Shown: positions 14,819 to 23,990, counted from the first letter of the stretch. The stretch is DNA of 64,000 bases from Collinsella aerofaciens (GCF_015670795.1 NZ_JADPCJ010000003.1:69728-133727); one strand, 5' to 3'. Program-made: numbers and translations. Notes: generated by a model not told the origin, from the sequence alone.

Positions 14819-15719
14819 GTGTGGCTCGATAGGCCCGAATATCCGTAAGGAAGGTGCTCGCTCTCATATGTGCTGATATGCCTCGCCTCGCGAACCTTGG
14901 GATGCTTCCTGAGGTAATCCCTCAATTCGAGCCACTCTTTATGCTCATAACGCTTCGAAATCGTTTCCCCGTCGACAGTTTCCTTCACATAATGGTATGT
15001 TCGAACGCCTTCGAACTTGCCGAACCCGTTCTCGACGCTGAAGTTTCTGAACCAGCGCGAAAACCCATTCAGGTCCATGAAGTTGACTTGGGGATGCCTG
15101 TCTTTCGTTCGTTCGAATGAGTGGACGAGCGGAGTGCCTTTGACTTGTTCCAGGCCGAAGGCTTCCATTTCGCGGGCCTGCTCCTTTTTCCAGAATTCGA
15201 GATACGACGTCAGCGTCTCGCTTATCGAGATCCTCCGCACGCTTTTCTTGCTTTTGGGCGAGCGAACGCTTCGATCGGCCGCGAACTGCTGCTCAATGAG
15301 GATGCTTCTGTTCTCGACGGAGACATCGGACCACGTCATCCCGAGGGCTTCTGCCCTTCTCATGTCGGTGTCGAGCATGAGCATCACGCATGTGATGTGC
15401 GCGTCCGGTTCTCGATTGAGTAGGATGTCGAGTAGGCGAGCGGCGTGATGGTTCCTTCGCGGTTGTCGTGGAACTTTTTTGCGTACGAGCCGACGGTGTC
15501 CCTCGATTTTTGGACGTAGGTGCCGCTGTTGAGTTCTGCCTTGTAGGCTTCGAGTGCGGCGTCGACCTCTCGGCTTTTGGTGGTATGTATGGTCTGCCAC
15601 GGCGAATAGCGGTATTTGCCCGTGACCGGATCCTTGCCGAGGCTGTGACGGTAGCGCCACGTGTATTTGTCGCGGCGTTGCTTCGTTCCTTTGCCCATGA
15701 CGAGAGGTCGGTCGTTCAT
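14698..15719 (-). pseudogene. Tyrosine recombinase (phage-type integrase), disrupted
   Basis: The N-terminal arm-binding part is clear from the ATG at 15719 (KRRDKYTWRYRHSLGKDPVTGKYRYSPWQTI...KAELNSGTYVQ) and runs to about 15430. There the frame changes and most of the core-binding domain is missing. The other frame resumes with the first catalytic Arg block, LDTDMRRAEALGMTWSDV, and SPKSKKSVRRISISETL. The later H-x-x-R and Tyr motifs are not found. It is therefore a deleted, frameshifted relic. It points away from the tRNA fragment at 16000, the usual place for an integrase next to its attachment site. Confidence 0.78.
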
Positions 15720-15792
15720 CGTGTTCCTTGCCTGAAGTGCCTGAGAATCGCGCTCGGTTGCGCGGAATGGCGCAAAGGGCTGGGGCGGGTGG

Positions 15793-15844
15793 GCATTACC
15801 CTTGGTGGTAGGCCCTGCGTGGGGTCACACCCCAAGGGTAATGC
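15793..15844. repeat. Inverted repeat upstream of the integrase remnant
   Basis: 13-bp perfect arms (15793-15805 and 15832-15844) with partial pairing beyond (GGCGG outside). It could be a terminator facing the element boundary or part of the recombination region. Confidence 0.6.
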
Positions 15845-15870
15845 TCCGCCTGACCGCTTTCAAGCTCGTT

Positions 15871-15971
15871 GTGGGTCGAATTTGGGTCGAATTATTCCGC
15901 GTACTTTTCTTTCGTAAATCTATGAAAACATCAAATGACCTGGAGTTATATTGACTTCAATTTGGGTCGAA
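15871..15971. other. GGGTCGAA direct repeats, candidate integrase arm sites
   Basis: TTTGGGTCGAA occurs at 15881-15891 and 15961-15971, and GTGGGTCGAA at 15871-15880. They lie between the integrase start and the tRNA-derived core, where arm-type sites of tyrosine recombinases are normally found. Confidence 0.45.
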
Positions 15972-15999
15972 ATGTCTTAATGAAACAACGTCGTAGCGA

Positions 16000-16045
16000 C
16001 CTCATAACCCGAAGGTCGGTGGTTCAAATCCGCCCCCCGCGACCA
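16000..16045 (+). other. 3' half of a tRNA-Met gene: attachment site (attR) of an integrated element
   Basis: The sequence matches a tRNA-Met from the anticodon loop (CTCATAA) through the T arm (GGTGG-TTCAAAT-CCGCC), the 3' acceptor strand CCCCGCG, A and CCA. No matching 5' acceptor CGCGGGG or D arm lies upstream, and the 5' side of the anticodon stem is replaced (GCGAC instead of TCGGG). This is what integration with crossover in the anticodon loop leaves behind. The intact tRNA would be at the other end of the original element, outside what I can see. Confidence 0.82.
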
Positions 16046-16054
16046 TGAAACTTC

Positions 16055-16086
16055 AGGTCGGAAGCATAAAAGCTCCCGACCTTTTT
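16055..16086 (+). terminator. Terminator behind the tRNA-Met remnant
   Basis: Stem 16055-16065 with 16072-16082, followed by TTTTTCTTT. It was probably the native terminator of the tRNA gene at this chromosomal end. Confidence 0.8.
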
Positions 16087-16304
16087 CTTTGTCTAGGGGT
16101 TTCGGCATCTCTCGTTCTTTGGGTACCTCGAGACGGGCAATCAGATAGATGCTTACGAGTATCATAGGGTCTTTTTACGTCGCGGTCGTGTCTCGTACTG
16201 GTGCGCCGCTCTTTGTGGGACGTGTCACTTTGCCATAGGTTGTCCGGCGGCGGGGCGCAGGTCGTTCCCCGTGGCGTCGCTCCTTTCGACGCTACGCTGC
16301 CTGG

Positions 16305-16613
16305 CTACTCGTTCCACTGGTGCTTTTTCATGTCGACGCAGCCGTTGTCTCGGAAGGCGACTCCTTCCTCCGTCAGTAGTGCTCGCTGGTCGGGGAAGTT
16401 TGGCGCGAGGCGTCCCGCGTGGTTGACGACGCGGTGGCAGGGATAATCGCCGTAGCGATCCGCCTCGCTCAGCACCGCTCCGACCAGGCGAGAGTTTTTC
16501 TCCCTGCCGATGAGGCGCGCTATCTGACCGTACGAGGCGACGCATCCCGCCGGAATCTCTGCCACGACGGAGAGAATCTCATAAACCAAATCTTCGTCCA
16601 GGACTTTTCCCAT
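16305..16613 (-). CDS. MGMT-family DNA-binding protein (short alkyltransferase-like)
   Basis: 102 residues covering only the C-terminal DNA-binding and active-site domain of O6-alkylguanine-DNA alkyltransferase: EIPAGCVASYGQIARLIG, then SRLVGAVLSE and DYPCHRVVN. The acceptor Cys59 of PCHRV is kept, unlike classical ATL proteins, which have Trp there. It may repair or flag O6-alkylguanine. The ATG at 16613 has GGAG 7 nt upstream. The gap 15720-16304 before it holds the element boundary described separately. Confidence 0.88.
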   Translation of the reverse strand: MGKVLDEDLVYEILSVVAEIPAGCVASYGQIARLIGREKNSRLVGAVLSEADRYGDYPCHRVVNHAGRLAPNFPDQRALLTEEGVAFRDNGCVDMKKHQWNE

Positions 16614-16787
16614 CGTATCGCTCCCGTGTTCGCTTTTGCCTTCGGGGGCGCGGCGCCGATCACCCGTGCTGCGATTTTCGCAGCTCCCCTTACCGAAGCA
16701 TCGAGGGAAAGCGCGTGCGTGTCAAGGTTGTCTGGTCCAGTTGCTGGCTCGATGCCTCGAGATGTTCGCCTCAAGTGCGACCTGCCC

Positions 16788-17294
16788 CTATTGGAAAAGG
16801 ATGCCGAAGATGTATTTGGTGATGGCGGAGCGGCGGATGACCCCCACGAGTTTGCCCTCGTCATCAACCACAGGAAGCTTCTTGAACTTCTTCTTCGCCA
16901 GCAGCGCGGCGACGCGGGCGATGCTCTGCTCGGGACGGGCACACACTACCTGGCGCGTCGCGAAATCCATGACGCAGCGATCCTTCAGGTCTTCGATGCG
17001 CTGCTCAAGGCTCTGATCGTCGAAGTACAGCATGGACGCGTCGCCGCCCGTGAAGATGGTGTGAGCGCGATGCTGCGCGATGGCTCCCATGACATCGCCG
17101 TCGGAGATGAACCCGACCACCTGGTTGCGCTCATCGATTACGGGCATGCTGCTCACCTCGTTTTCGGCGAGCATGCGCACCACGTCGGAAATCGTGCAAT
17201 CCTGCGTGCAGGTGAACGGCTCTTCAATCATGATGCTCGAAACGGGCGTCCCCTCGAGCTCGAGCGGGATGCGCTCGGACAGAATCTCGGACAT
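16788..17294 (-). CDS. Tandem CBS-domain protein
   Basis: 168 residues consisting of two CBS motifs (about 15-70 and 100-160). The first includes MLAENEVSSMPVIDERNQVVGFISDGDVM, the second AALLAKKKFKKLPVVDDEGKLVGVIRRSAI. CBS pairs bind adenine nucleotides and act as regulatory sensors. The ATG at 17294 is only 3 nt past the stop of the MFS exporter, with GGAGG overlapping that end, so the two are co-translated. It may gate or sense the energy state for the exporter, which is an inference. Confidence 0.9.
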   Translation of the reverse strand: MSEILSERIPLELEGTPVSSIMIEEPFTCTQDCTISDVVRMLAENEVSSMPVIDERNQVVGFISDGDVMGAIAQHRAHTIFTGGDASMLYFDDQSLEQRIEDLKDRCVMDFATRQVVCARPEQSIARVAALLAKKKFKKLPVVDDEGKLVGVIRRSAITKYIFGILFQ

Positions 17295-17297
17295 CGC

Positions 17298-18737
17298 TTA
17301 TGCCTCCTTCGTTTTCGGTGCGGTTTTCTTGGTGCGCACGCTGAATATGGCGCAGATAAGGGAAACGAGGCCGATTGCCGCGCACACCTTGTAAGCGACG
17401 CCCGCGCCCACGGCGGTGGCTACTTGGATGCTCGCATCGACGCCGGCCGACGCGGTGACGCTTGTCATGACCGTGATGATGAGCGCCGTGCACAAACCGC
17501 CGGCGACCTGGCGGCCGGTGTTCGCGATGGCGTTGCCGTGGGCGATCATGTCATTTTTCAAGGCATTGACACCCCATGTGTTCACCGGCATGTTCGCGAG
17601 CGACTGGCCGGCGGACTGCAGCATGCAGAACAGCGCAACCACCAAGATGGGCGTGTTTACCGTCGAAAGCGAGAGCAGGAACAGGGCGCCGGTCATGAGG
17701 GCCAGGCCGACGATCGAGATGGCACGCGGACCGAACTTGTCGAACACCACGCCGGAGATAGGGCTGATGATGATGCCCACCGCCGCGGCGGGAAGCATGG
17801 CCATGCCGGTTTCGAAGGCCGAAGCGCCAAGCGAGGTTTGCAGCAGCAACGGCAACAGCGTGTTGGTGACCAGGCATGCGGCGTTGATGAGCGTGACGAT
17901 GATGGCGGCCACGCGGAACTCGCGCGTCTTGAGCGTGCCCAGTTGAAGCAGCGGGTCCTCGATTTTGCCCTGGCGTACGACGAACAGCACCAAGCACACG
18001 ACACCCGCGACGATCGAGCCGAGCACCACGGGGTTGCCCCAACCCATCGACGAGGCGCTCGAGAACCCGTAGAGAAGTCCGCCGAAGGCGATGGTGGAGA
18101 GGACGACCGAGGGCAGGTCGAGCTTGGGGTTCTTCAGCTCGCCCACGTTTTTCAGCATGAACACGCCCAGCACCAGCACGAGAATTGCGAGGGGGACGAT
18201 GGCGCCGATCATGGTGCGCCAGCCGTACGTGTCGATCACCGCGCCGCCTACGACGGGGCCGACCGCGGGACCCGCCGACATGACGATGCCCGCCATGCCC
18301 ATAGCCGTTCCTCGTTTCTCGACGGGGAACACCAGCATGGGAACCACCGAGACAAGCGGCATGAGCACGCCTGAGCCCGCCGCTTGCAACACGCGACCGA
18401 TGATGAGGAACAGGAAATCAGGGGCTGCGGCGCACAGCAGCGTGCCCAGCGCGAACACCAGCGTCGCCCCGAAGAATAGCGCGCGGGTGCTGAACTTGTC
18501 GATAAGGAACGCCGAAACGGGGACCATGATGCCGCTCACCAGCGGGTATATGGACATGATCCACTGGGCAGTCGAGGCATCGATGGCGAAATCGGACATG
18601 ATGACCGGCAGCGCAGGCGACATCACCGTTTGGTTCAGTAGCGCCAAGAAGGCACCCAGGACGACGACCGCGACGATGCGGATCTGGGTACCGGTAATGC
18701 GCCCATTGGCGGGCGCGACCGTACAATTATCAGACAT
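17298..18737 (-). CDS. MFS multidrug exporter, DHA2 (14-TM) family
   Basis: 479 residues with about 14 hydrophobic segments. The motif LNQTVMSPALPVIMSDF and AQWIMSIYPLVSGIMVPVSAFLIDKFSTR are typical of DHA2 drug:H+ antiporters (EmrB/QacA type), as is GRVLQAAGSGVLMPL. Segment 5 carries GMAGIVMSAGPAVGPVVGG, the antiporter motif C. The ATG at 18737 follows GAAGGAAG. It forms an operon with the CBS gene. A palindrome (ATGCACG-N7-CGTGCAT, 18800-18820) lies in its promoter region. Confidence 0.9.
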   Translation of the reverse strand: MSDNCTVAPANGRITGTQIRIVAVVVLGAFLALLNQTVMSPALPVIMSDFAIDASTAQWIMSIYPLVSGIMVPVSAFLIDKFSTRALFFGATLVFALGTLLCAAAPDFLFLIIGRVLQAAGSGVLMPLVSVVPMLVFPVEKRGTAMGMAGIVMSAGPAVGPVVGGAVIDTYGWRTMIGAIVPLAILVLVLGVFMLKNVGELKNPKLDLPSVVLSTIAFGGLLYGFSSASSMGWGNPVVLGSIVAGVVCLVLFVVRQGKIEDPLLQLGTLKTREFRVAAIIVTLINAACLVTNTLLPLLLQTSLGASAFETGMAMLPAAAVGIIISPISGVVFDKFGPRAISIVGLALMTGALFLLSLSTVNTPILVVALFCMLQSAGQSLANMPVNTWGVNALKNDMIAHGNAIANTGRQVAGGLCTALIITVMTSVTASAGVDASIQVATAVGAGVAYKVCAAIGLVSLICAIFSVRTKKTAPKTKEA

Positions 18738-18799
18738 AAGCTTCCTTCGTATCTATTCGATTCTTCGCCGAAGGCGCGCCGGCCCACGGGCGAAATAAC

Positions 18800-18820
18800 A
18801 TGCACGTGCTATGCGTGCAT
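18800..18820. promoter_or_regulatory. Palindrome upstream of the MFS exporter
   Basis: 7-bp arms with a 7-nt spacer, 63 bp before the MFS start, a possible repressor site. The rest of the gap 18738-19257 holds a short GC hairpin (18877-18896) and no supported gene. Confidence 0.4.
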
Positions 18821-19257
18821 CAGATACGACAGGAAGAAAGCGGCTGCTCAGAGCGCACTTGGGGAACAACAGGAGAGGCCCCGTATACCAGGGGCCGCCG
18901 AATTGCGATGTATGCTTTGGTCAAATCCTTCATAGCGGGGAGGTATTCTAGCAGCCGTCTTCGCCCCTTTCAAGGGATGTAACCCAGACGTTGATTTTCT
19001 TCACCGAGGCGCCATCGTTGACGGGTGGCGTGCTTCTCTATCGCCACACCGCGGGGCGAGGGAACGCCGCGGCGAGCTTGTACATCGGCTATGTGTGCAG
19101 CTGCGAGCGTGTCGCCGGCGCGCGCTGGGCGCCAGTCCGATCCGGCCGACTCTTGCCGACGGTCGGTCGCCGTCCTCCTCCATCTCCGCCTGCTCTGTTT
19201 TTGCTCGGCTCCCTTGTCGTATCATGGACGGACGAGAATTGAGCGAAGGCGGTACGT

Positions 19258-19599
19258 ATGAACATCCAGATATTCGGCACGAAGAAAAGCTTCGATACTA
19301 AGAAGGCGCAGCGCTATTTCAAGGAACGTCGTGTGAAGTTCCAGTTCATCGACTTGAAGGAAAAGGGGATGAGCAAAGGCGAGCTCGAAAGCGTGGCGCG
19401 CGCCGTCGGCGGGATCGACGCTGTGATCGATCCAAAGGCGAAAGATGCCGACACGGTTGCGCTCGTACAGTATCTTGCTGCCGACCAGAAGTTCGAAAAG
19501 GTGCTCGATAACCAGCAGATTCTTCGTGAGCCCATCGTTCGCAACGGCCGCCAGGCAACCGTTGGCTACGAGCCTGACGTGTGGAAGGGCTGGGAATAA
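19258..19599 (+). CDS. ArsC/Spx-family protein lacking the catalytic cysteine
   Basis: 113 residues with the thioredoxin-like ArsC/Spx fold: FGTKKSFDTKKAQRYFKERRVKFQFIDLKEKGMSKGELESV, then the conserved LREPIVRNGRQATVGYEPDVWKGW. At the redox position, where family members have C-x-x-C or C-x-T/S, this protein has S-F-D-T (Ser11), and there is no cysteine anywhere in the protein. It therefore cannot work as a normal arsenate reductase and is more like a non-redox, perhaps regulatory, relative. The ATG at 19258 has AAGGCGG upstream. Single gene with its own hairpin terminator. Confidence 0.86.
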   Translation: MNIQIFGTKKSFDTKKAQRYFKERRVKFQFIDLKEKGMSKGELESVARAVGGIDAVIDPKAKDADTVALVQYLAADQKFEKVLDNQQILREPIVRNGRQATVGYEPDVWKGWE

Positions 19600-19603
19600 A
19601 GTG

Positions 19604-19645
19604 AAGCGCCCACGCCCGTGGTTTTATCCACGGACGCGGGCGCTT
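19604..19645. terminator. Hairpin terminator between the ArsC-like gene and ilvD
   Basis: 18-bp stem with two mismatches (19604-19621 with 19628-19645) and a 6-nt loop, in a convergent gap. No long U-tract. Confidence 0.7.
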
Positions 19646-19771
19646 GCGTAAGACGTCTCTTGTCGTTTGAGTGGAGCGCCCCGGCGGCGCTGAACAACGC
19701 GCCCCGGTGACGTGGCTCGGGGCTCTTTGTGCCGCGCATCTATGAGAGGAGATATTCGATGCGTACGTGCG

Positions 19772-21550
19772 CTACTCCATGTAGCCACCCTGAATGGCGG
19801 AAACTGCATGCTCGGTAAAGAACTTGAGCGTGCCGGAGGTATAGCGATTAGCCTTGGGCTTCCAAGCGGCTCGGCGCTCGGCCAGGACGGCATCGATCTC
19901 GGCCGGCTCCATCTCCTTGCCGGCGATGCCCACAATAGACAGCGAGCGCTCGGGGATGTTGATCTGGATAAGGTCGCCCTCCTCGATCAGGGCAATCGGG
20001 CCGCCCACGGCAGCCTCGGGCGAAACGTGACCGATAGCCGGGCCCTTGGAGGCGCCGGAGAAGCGGCCATCGGTGATAAGGGCAATGCTCGCACCCAGCT
20101 CGGGATCGCTGGCGATAGCCTCGGTGGTGTAGAACATCTCGGGCATACCGGAACCCTTGGGACCCTCATAGCGAATGATAACGGCATCGCCGGGCTTGAC
20201 CTCGTGCGTCAGGACGGCGTGGATGGCGTCCTCCTCGCAATCGAACGGACGGGCCTTAAGCGTGGCCTGGAACATCTCGCGCGGAACAACCGTGTGCTTG
20301 ACGACGGCGCCCTCGGGGGCAAGGTTGCCGTGGAGGATGGCGATGGAGCCGTCGGTACCAAAAGCCTGGTCAAACGGGCGAATGATGTCCTCGCGCTTGA
20401 GGTTCCATTTCTCCAAGTAGCGGCCGCACTTCTCGTAGTAGCCGTTGTTCTTAAGGTCCTCGAGGTTTTCGCCGAGAGTCTTGCCGGTGACGGTCATGAC
20501 GTCGAGGTGGAGCATCGACTTGATCTCCTCCATGATGCGCGGCACGCCACCCGCATAGTAGAAGAACTGCGCCGGCCACTCACCTGCGGGACGAACGTTG
20601 AGCAGGTAGTGGGCACCACGGTGCAGACGGTCGAAGTCGTCGGCGGACATCTCGATGCCAAACTCGCGGGCGATCGCGGGAATGTGCAGCAGCGAGTTGG
20701 TGGAACCGGAGATGGCGCCGTGGACCATGATGAGATTCTCGAAGGACTCCTTGGTCACGATGTCGCGGGGGCACAGGTTGTGCTCGGAGAGCCACACGGA
20801 CTGACGGCCAGCCTCGCGCGCAAACTCACGCAGATCGGAGCTGGTTGCGGGCAGCAGAGCCGTGCCGGGGAGCATAAGGCCCAGGGCCTCGGCGGTAACC
20901 TGCATGGTCGAGGCGGTACCCATAAAGGAGCAGGCGCCGCAGCTGGGGCATGCGTTGTGCTTGGCAAACTCGAGCTCCTCGCGGGAAATCTCGCCGCGCT
21001 CATAGCGGGCCGAGATGGCGCCGAGCTGCTCCAGGGTCAGCAGGTCGGGACCGGCATCCATGACACCGCCGGTAACGACGATGGAGGGGATGTTGATGCG
21101 GCCCATGGCCATGAGGTTCGCAGGCAGACCCTTATCGCAGCTGGCGACAAAGACGCCGGCGTCGAATGGAGTGGCCTTGGCATGAATCTCGATCATGTTG
21201 GCGATCATGTCGCGGCTGGGCAGCGAGTAGTTGATGCCGTCGTGGCCCTGGGCCTCACCGTCGCAAATGTCGGTGCAGAAGTAACGAGCACCGTGACCGC
21301 CAGCCTCGGCAACGCCAGCACGGACCTCCTCGACCAGATCAAACAGGCCGGCAGAACCCGGGTGCGAGTCGCCGAACGTCGACTCGATAATGACCTGCGG
21401 CTTGTCCAGATCCTCGATGGACCAGCCAGAGCCCAGGCGCAGCGGGTCCATCTCGGGGCTGATGGTGCGGAACTTGCCAGAACGCGGCTGCAGCTTGGCA
21501 ACCAGGTCGGCGGCCTCCTGCTGAATCTGTGCTTTGGTTTTCTCGTCCAT
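19772..21550 (-). CDS. IlvD/Edd-family dehydratase, probably a sugar-acid dehydratase
   Basis: 592 residues. The Fe-S and metal-binding cysteines lie in CTDICDGEAQGHDG, SCDKGLPANLMAMG and CPSCGACSFMGTASTM. The GSTNSLLHIPAIA and DGRFSGASKGPAIGHVSPEA blocks are typical. The family includes dihydroxyacid dehydratase (IlvD), phosphogluconate dehydratase (Edd) and several aldonate dehydratases. Here a GntP sugar-acid permease lies directly upstream and an FCD regulator next to it, so dehydration of an aldonate to KDG is more likely than valine/isoleucine synthesis. The ATG at 21550 has GAGGAG upstream. Confidence 0.82.
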   Translation of the reverse strand: MDEKTKAQIQQEAADLVAKLQPRSGKFRTISPEMDPLRLGSGWSIEDLDKPQVIIESTFGDSHPGSAGLFDLVEEVRAGVAEAGGHGARYFCTDICDGEAQGHDGINYSLPSRDMIANMIEIHAKATPFDAGVFVASCDKGLPANLMAMGRINIPSIVVTGGVMDAGPDLLTLEQLGAISARYERGEISREELEFAKHNACPSCGACSFMGTASTMQVTAEALGLMLPGTALLPATSSDLREFAREAGRQSVWLSEHNLCPRDIVTKESFENLIMVHGAISGSTNSLLHIPAIAREFGIEMSADDFDRLHRGAHYLLNVRPAGEWPAQFFYYAGGVPRIMEEIKSMLHLDVMTVTGKTLGENLEDLKNNGYYEKCGRYLEKWNLKREDIIRPFDQAFGTDGSIAILHGNLAPEGAVVKHTVVPREMFQATLKARPFDCEEDAIHAVLTHEVKPGDAVIIRYEGPKGSGMPEMFYTTEAIASDPELGASIALITDGRFSGASKGPAIGHVSPEAAVGGPIALIEEGDLIQINIPERSLSIVGIAGKEMEPAEIDAVLAERRAAWKPKANRYTSGTLKFFTEHAVSAIQGGYME

Positions 21551-21658
21551 GATGTTCTCCTCTTTTGGTTTGAACGGTTGTACCAATCGTTGGTTAATGA
21601 ATCAGGTGAAAATGGGTACCGAGCGATGCACTCGGTGAAAGATGCTTAGCTACGCGAA

Positions 21659-23020
21659 CTAGGCGAAGAACGAAATCACCAGGGCGCAGGCAAGACCCGA
21701 AAGGCCGATGAGCGTCTCCATAACGGTCCAGGACTTGAGGGTTGTCTTCTCGTCAATCTCCAGGAACGAGGAGCACATCCAAAAACCGGCATCGTTGACG
21801 TGCGAGAGGGCCGTGGCACCGCCGCAGATAGCAAGACAGATAGCGGCACGCATGAGCACCGAGGCTCCTGCAACCGCGGGCATGGCGGCCATAATGCCCG
21901 ATGCCATGGTCATAGCGACGATGGAGCTGCCGACAGAGGCACGCACCATGACGGCAATCAAAAAGGCAACGACCACCAAAGGCAGCGGAGAAGCCTCGAG
22001 CATGGGGCCAATAACCTGACCTAGGCCGCAGTCCTGCAGCATCCAACGCATGACGCCACCGCAAGCGATAACCAGCAAGATCATGCCGACGGGCTTAAGA
22101 GAGCGGTCGAGCAAGGCCTTGAGCTCGGCGCCGGAGTAGCCGCGGCGCGCGCCCAGCAGATACATCGCGACGAGCGTGGCAAGCGTCAAGGCGACGAACG
22201 GCTTGCCCAGGAAGGCGAGAATCGAAGCGAGCTCGGCGGGCATGGGGATATAAGAGGACAGCGTGCCCAGCAAAATCAAACAAAGCGGCGTGAGCACGAT
22301 GGCAAGCACCATGCCAAAGGAGGGAAGCTCCTTTTCGTCGCTCGCGCCCTCGGCAGAGGTAAAGTGCTCCGGAACATCGGTAAAGATGCGACCGCCCACG
22401 TTGCGACCCCAGATGACGCCGGCGATCGCCATGGCGATGAAGGCGGTAGGGATACCGACGAGAATCATGGTGCCCAGGTCGACACCGAGCGTGCCGGCGA
22501 CCAGAACCGAACCGGCCGATGGCGGCACAAACGCATAGCCAGCGGCAAGTCCTGCGAGCAGCGCGATGCCGTAGTAGAGCGTCGACTTCTTGGTCTGCGA
22601 CGCCACGCTAAAGGCAAGCGGGATCAAAACGACCACGCCGGCCTCAAAGAACACCGTAGTGCCGATGACCAGACCGGTAATACCCAGTGCCCAGCTAGAG
22701 TGACCCTGCCCAAAGGTATCGATGAAGGTCTGGGCAATCTTCTTGGCGCCGCCGCTCTCTTCAAGAATCTGGCCAAACATCGAGCCCAGGCCAATGAGCA
22801 GGGCGATGTTTTGCAGCGTGGCGCCCACGCCCTTGGTGACAGTGTCCGCCACCAGGTCGAGCGGCATACCGGCGCCGATGCCGATCGCGAGCGCCGAGAC
22901 CATCATCGAAAGCACGGGGTGCAGCTTGAACTTGATGATGAGCGCAAGCAGCAGCGCGATGCCCACGATGGCGGCGATGACCAGCCTGGTGGGATCAGCC
23001 ATAAACGTTGGGTCTGACAT
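21659..23020 (-). CDS. GntP-family sugar-acid permease (second paralogue)
   Basis: 453 residues, about 12 membrane segments. Family features: FKLHPVLSMMVSALAIGIGAGMPLD, GSMFGQILEESGGAKKIAQT, FVPPSAGSVLVAGTLGVDLG and the C-terminal SHVNDAGFWMCSSFLE. It likely imports the substrate of the dehydratase 108 nt downstream. The ATG at 23020 has GGAGGAAAG directly upstream. Its promoter region is full of CATCAGAC/GTCTGATG sites that fit control by the divergent FCD regulator. Confidence 0.92.
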   Translation of the reverse strand: MSDPTFMADPTRLVIAAIVGIALLLALIIKFKLHPVLSMMVSALAIGIGAGMPLDLVADTVTKGVGATLQNIALLIGLGSMFGQILEESGGAKKIAQTFIDTFGQGHSSWALGITGLVIGTTVFFEAGVVVLIPLAFSVASQTKKSTLYYGIALLAGLAAGYAFVPPSAGSVLVAGTLGVDLGTMILVGIPTAFIAMAIAGVIWGRNVGGRIFTDVPEHFTSAEGASDEKELPSFGMVLAIVLTPLCLILLGTLSSYIPMPAELASILAFLGKPFVALTLATLVAMYLLGARRGYSGAELKALLDRSLKPVGMILLVIACGGVMRWMLQDCGLGQVIGPMLEASPLPLVVVAFLIAVMVRASVGSSIVAMTMASGIMAAMPAVAGASVLMRAAICLAICGGATALSHVNDAGFWMCSSFLEIDEKTTLKSWTVMETLIGLSGLACALVISFFA

Positions 23021-23033
23021 CTTTCCTCCAATT

Positions 23034-23127
23034 CATCAGACCTTTTGAATTCGTCTGATGACTATAGCGTGTTTTGGAAAGGTCTGATGTTTCATTTTGA
23101 AATTTGTTCGAAATACATCTGATGTAT
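23034..23127. promoter_or_regulatory. Cluster of (G)TCTGATG operator half-sites between gntP and the FCD regulator
   Basis: CATCAGAC (23034-23041) and GTCTGATG (23053-23060) form an inverted pair. Further copies are at 23082-23089 and inside the 15-bp palindrome ATACATCTGATGTAT (23113-23127). GntR/FCD proteins commonly bind such short palindromes in divergent promoters. Confidence 0.65.
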
Positions 23128-23254
23128 TTGGTAAACGGTCGTATTTGCGCTGCGAACGGTATATCTAAGCCGCCCGACTCAAATCCAGCGGCCAATATCG
23201 CATCCGTGGTGCGCTAAAATAGCTCAGATGAATTTTGTAATGAAAGGTATAGCT

Positions 23255-23947
23255 ATGGCCCGCGCCGAATCGGGACTCCCCGAGCAAATATCGGAGAAAA
23301 TCATTCAATTGATTCTGGATGAACACCTTGAGCAAGGCGATCGCCTACCTAAGGAAACCGTGCTGGTCGAGCGCTTGGGCGCCGGCAGGAGCACCGTGCG
23401 CGAGGCCATGAAGTTGCTGCAGTCGCGCAATATCGTGCGCATTAAGCAGGGTTCGGGCACCTATGTGGCGTCAAACCCCGGCGTTGCCGACGACCCGCTG
23501 GGCTTTACCTTTATCGACGACAAGCAGCGTCTGGCGCGCGACCTACTCGAGGTGCGCTTTATGATCGAGCCGCAGATGGCACGCATGGCGGCCGAGCACG
23601 CAACCAACGATCAGGTCGTCTGTATCGAAGAGCTCTGCGATGAATCCGAGCGCCTGGCCGAGGCCGGTAAGGATTACTCCGCCGCCGACACCGCGTTCCA
23701 CAATGCCATTGCCGAGAGCTCCGGAAACCTCGTCGTTCCCCGCCTGATGGGCGTGCTCAAGGCATCCGTCCCCCTCTTTATCGACGTGACTGGCAAAAAG
23801 CTCGTCGAGGAAACTATCCGCACGCACCGCGATGTGGCCGACGCCATCGCCTCGCGCAATCCCACCGCCGCGCACGACGCGATGTACCTGCATCTGGTGT
23901 ACAACCGCAACATGATCGCAGAGGGAGCGCAGGAACAGAGCAAATAG
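23255..23947 (+). CDS. FCD-type GntR-family regulator
   Basis: 230 residues. The winged helix shows LPEQISEKIIQLILDEHLEQGDRLPKE and GRSTVREAMKLLQSRNIVRIKQGSGTYV. The FCD domain has ARDLLEVRFMIEPQMARMAA and the metal-binding D-x3-H pattern AADTAFHNAIAE. The ATG at 23255 follows GAAAGG, and upstream in-frame codons lack a ribosome site. Divergent from the GntP-dehydratase operon and upstream of kduD, it probably senses an aldonate or uronate intermediate. Confidence 0.9.
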   Translation: MARAESGLPEQISEKIIQLILDEHLEQGDRLPKETVLVERLGAGRSTVREAMKLLQSRNIVRIKQGSGTYVASNPGVADDPLGFTFIDDKQRLARDLLEVRFMIEPQMARMAAEHATNDQVVCIEELCDESERLAEAGKDYSAADTAFHNAIAESSGNLVVPRLMGVLKASVPLFIDVTGKKLVEETIRTHRDVADAIASRNPTAAHDAMYLHLVYNRNMIAEGAQEQSK

Positions 23948-23990
23948 ACGTCCGCACGGCAAGGGCGAGACCACCGTTTACCTTTTAAAA

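Noticed and set aside
15954..16045. Complete tRNA-Met gene
   Set aside because: The 5' acceptor strand, D arm and 5' anticodon stem are missing. Only the 3' half is present.
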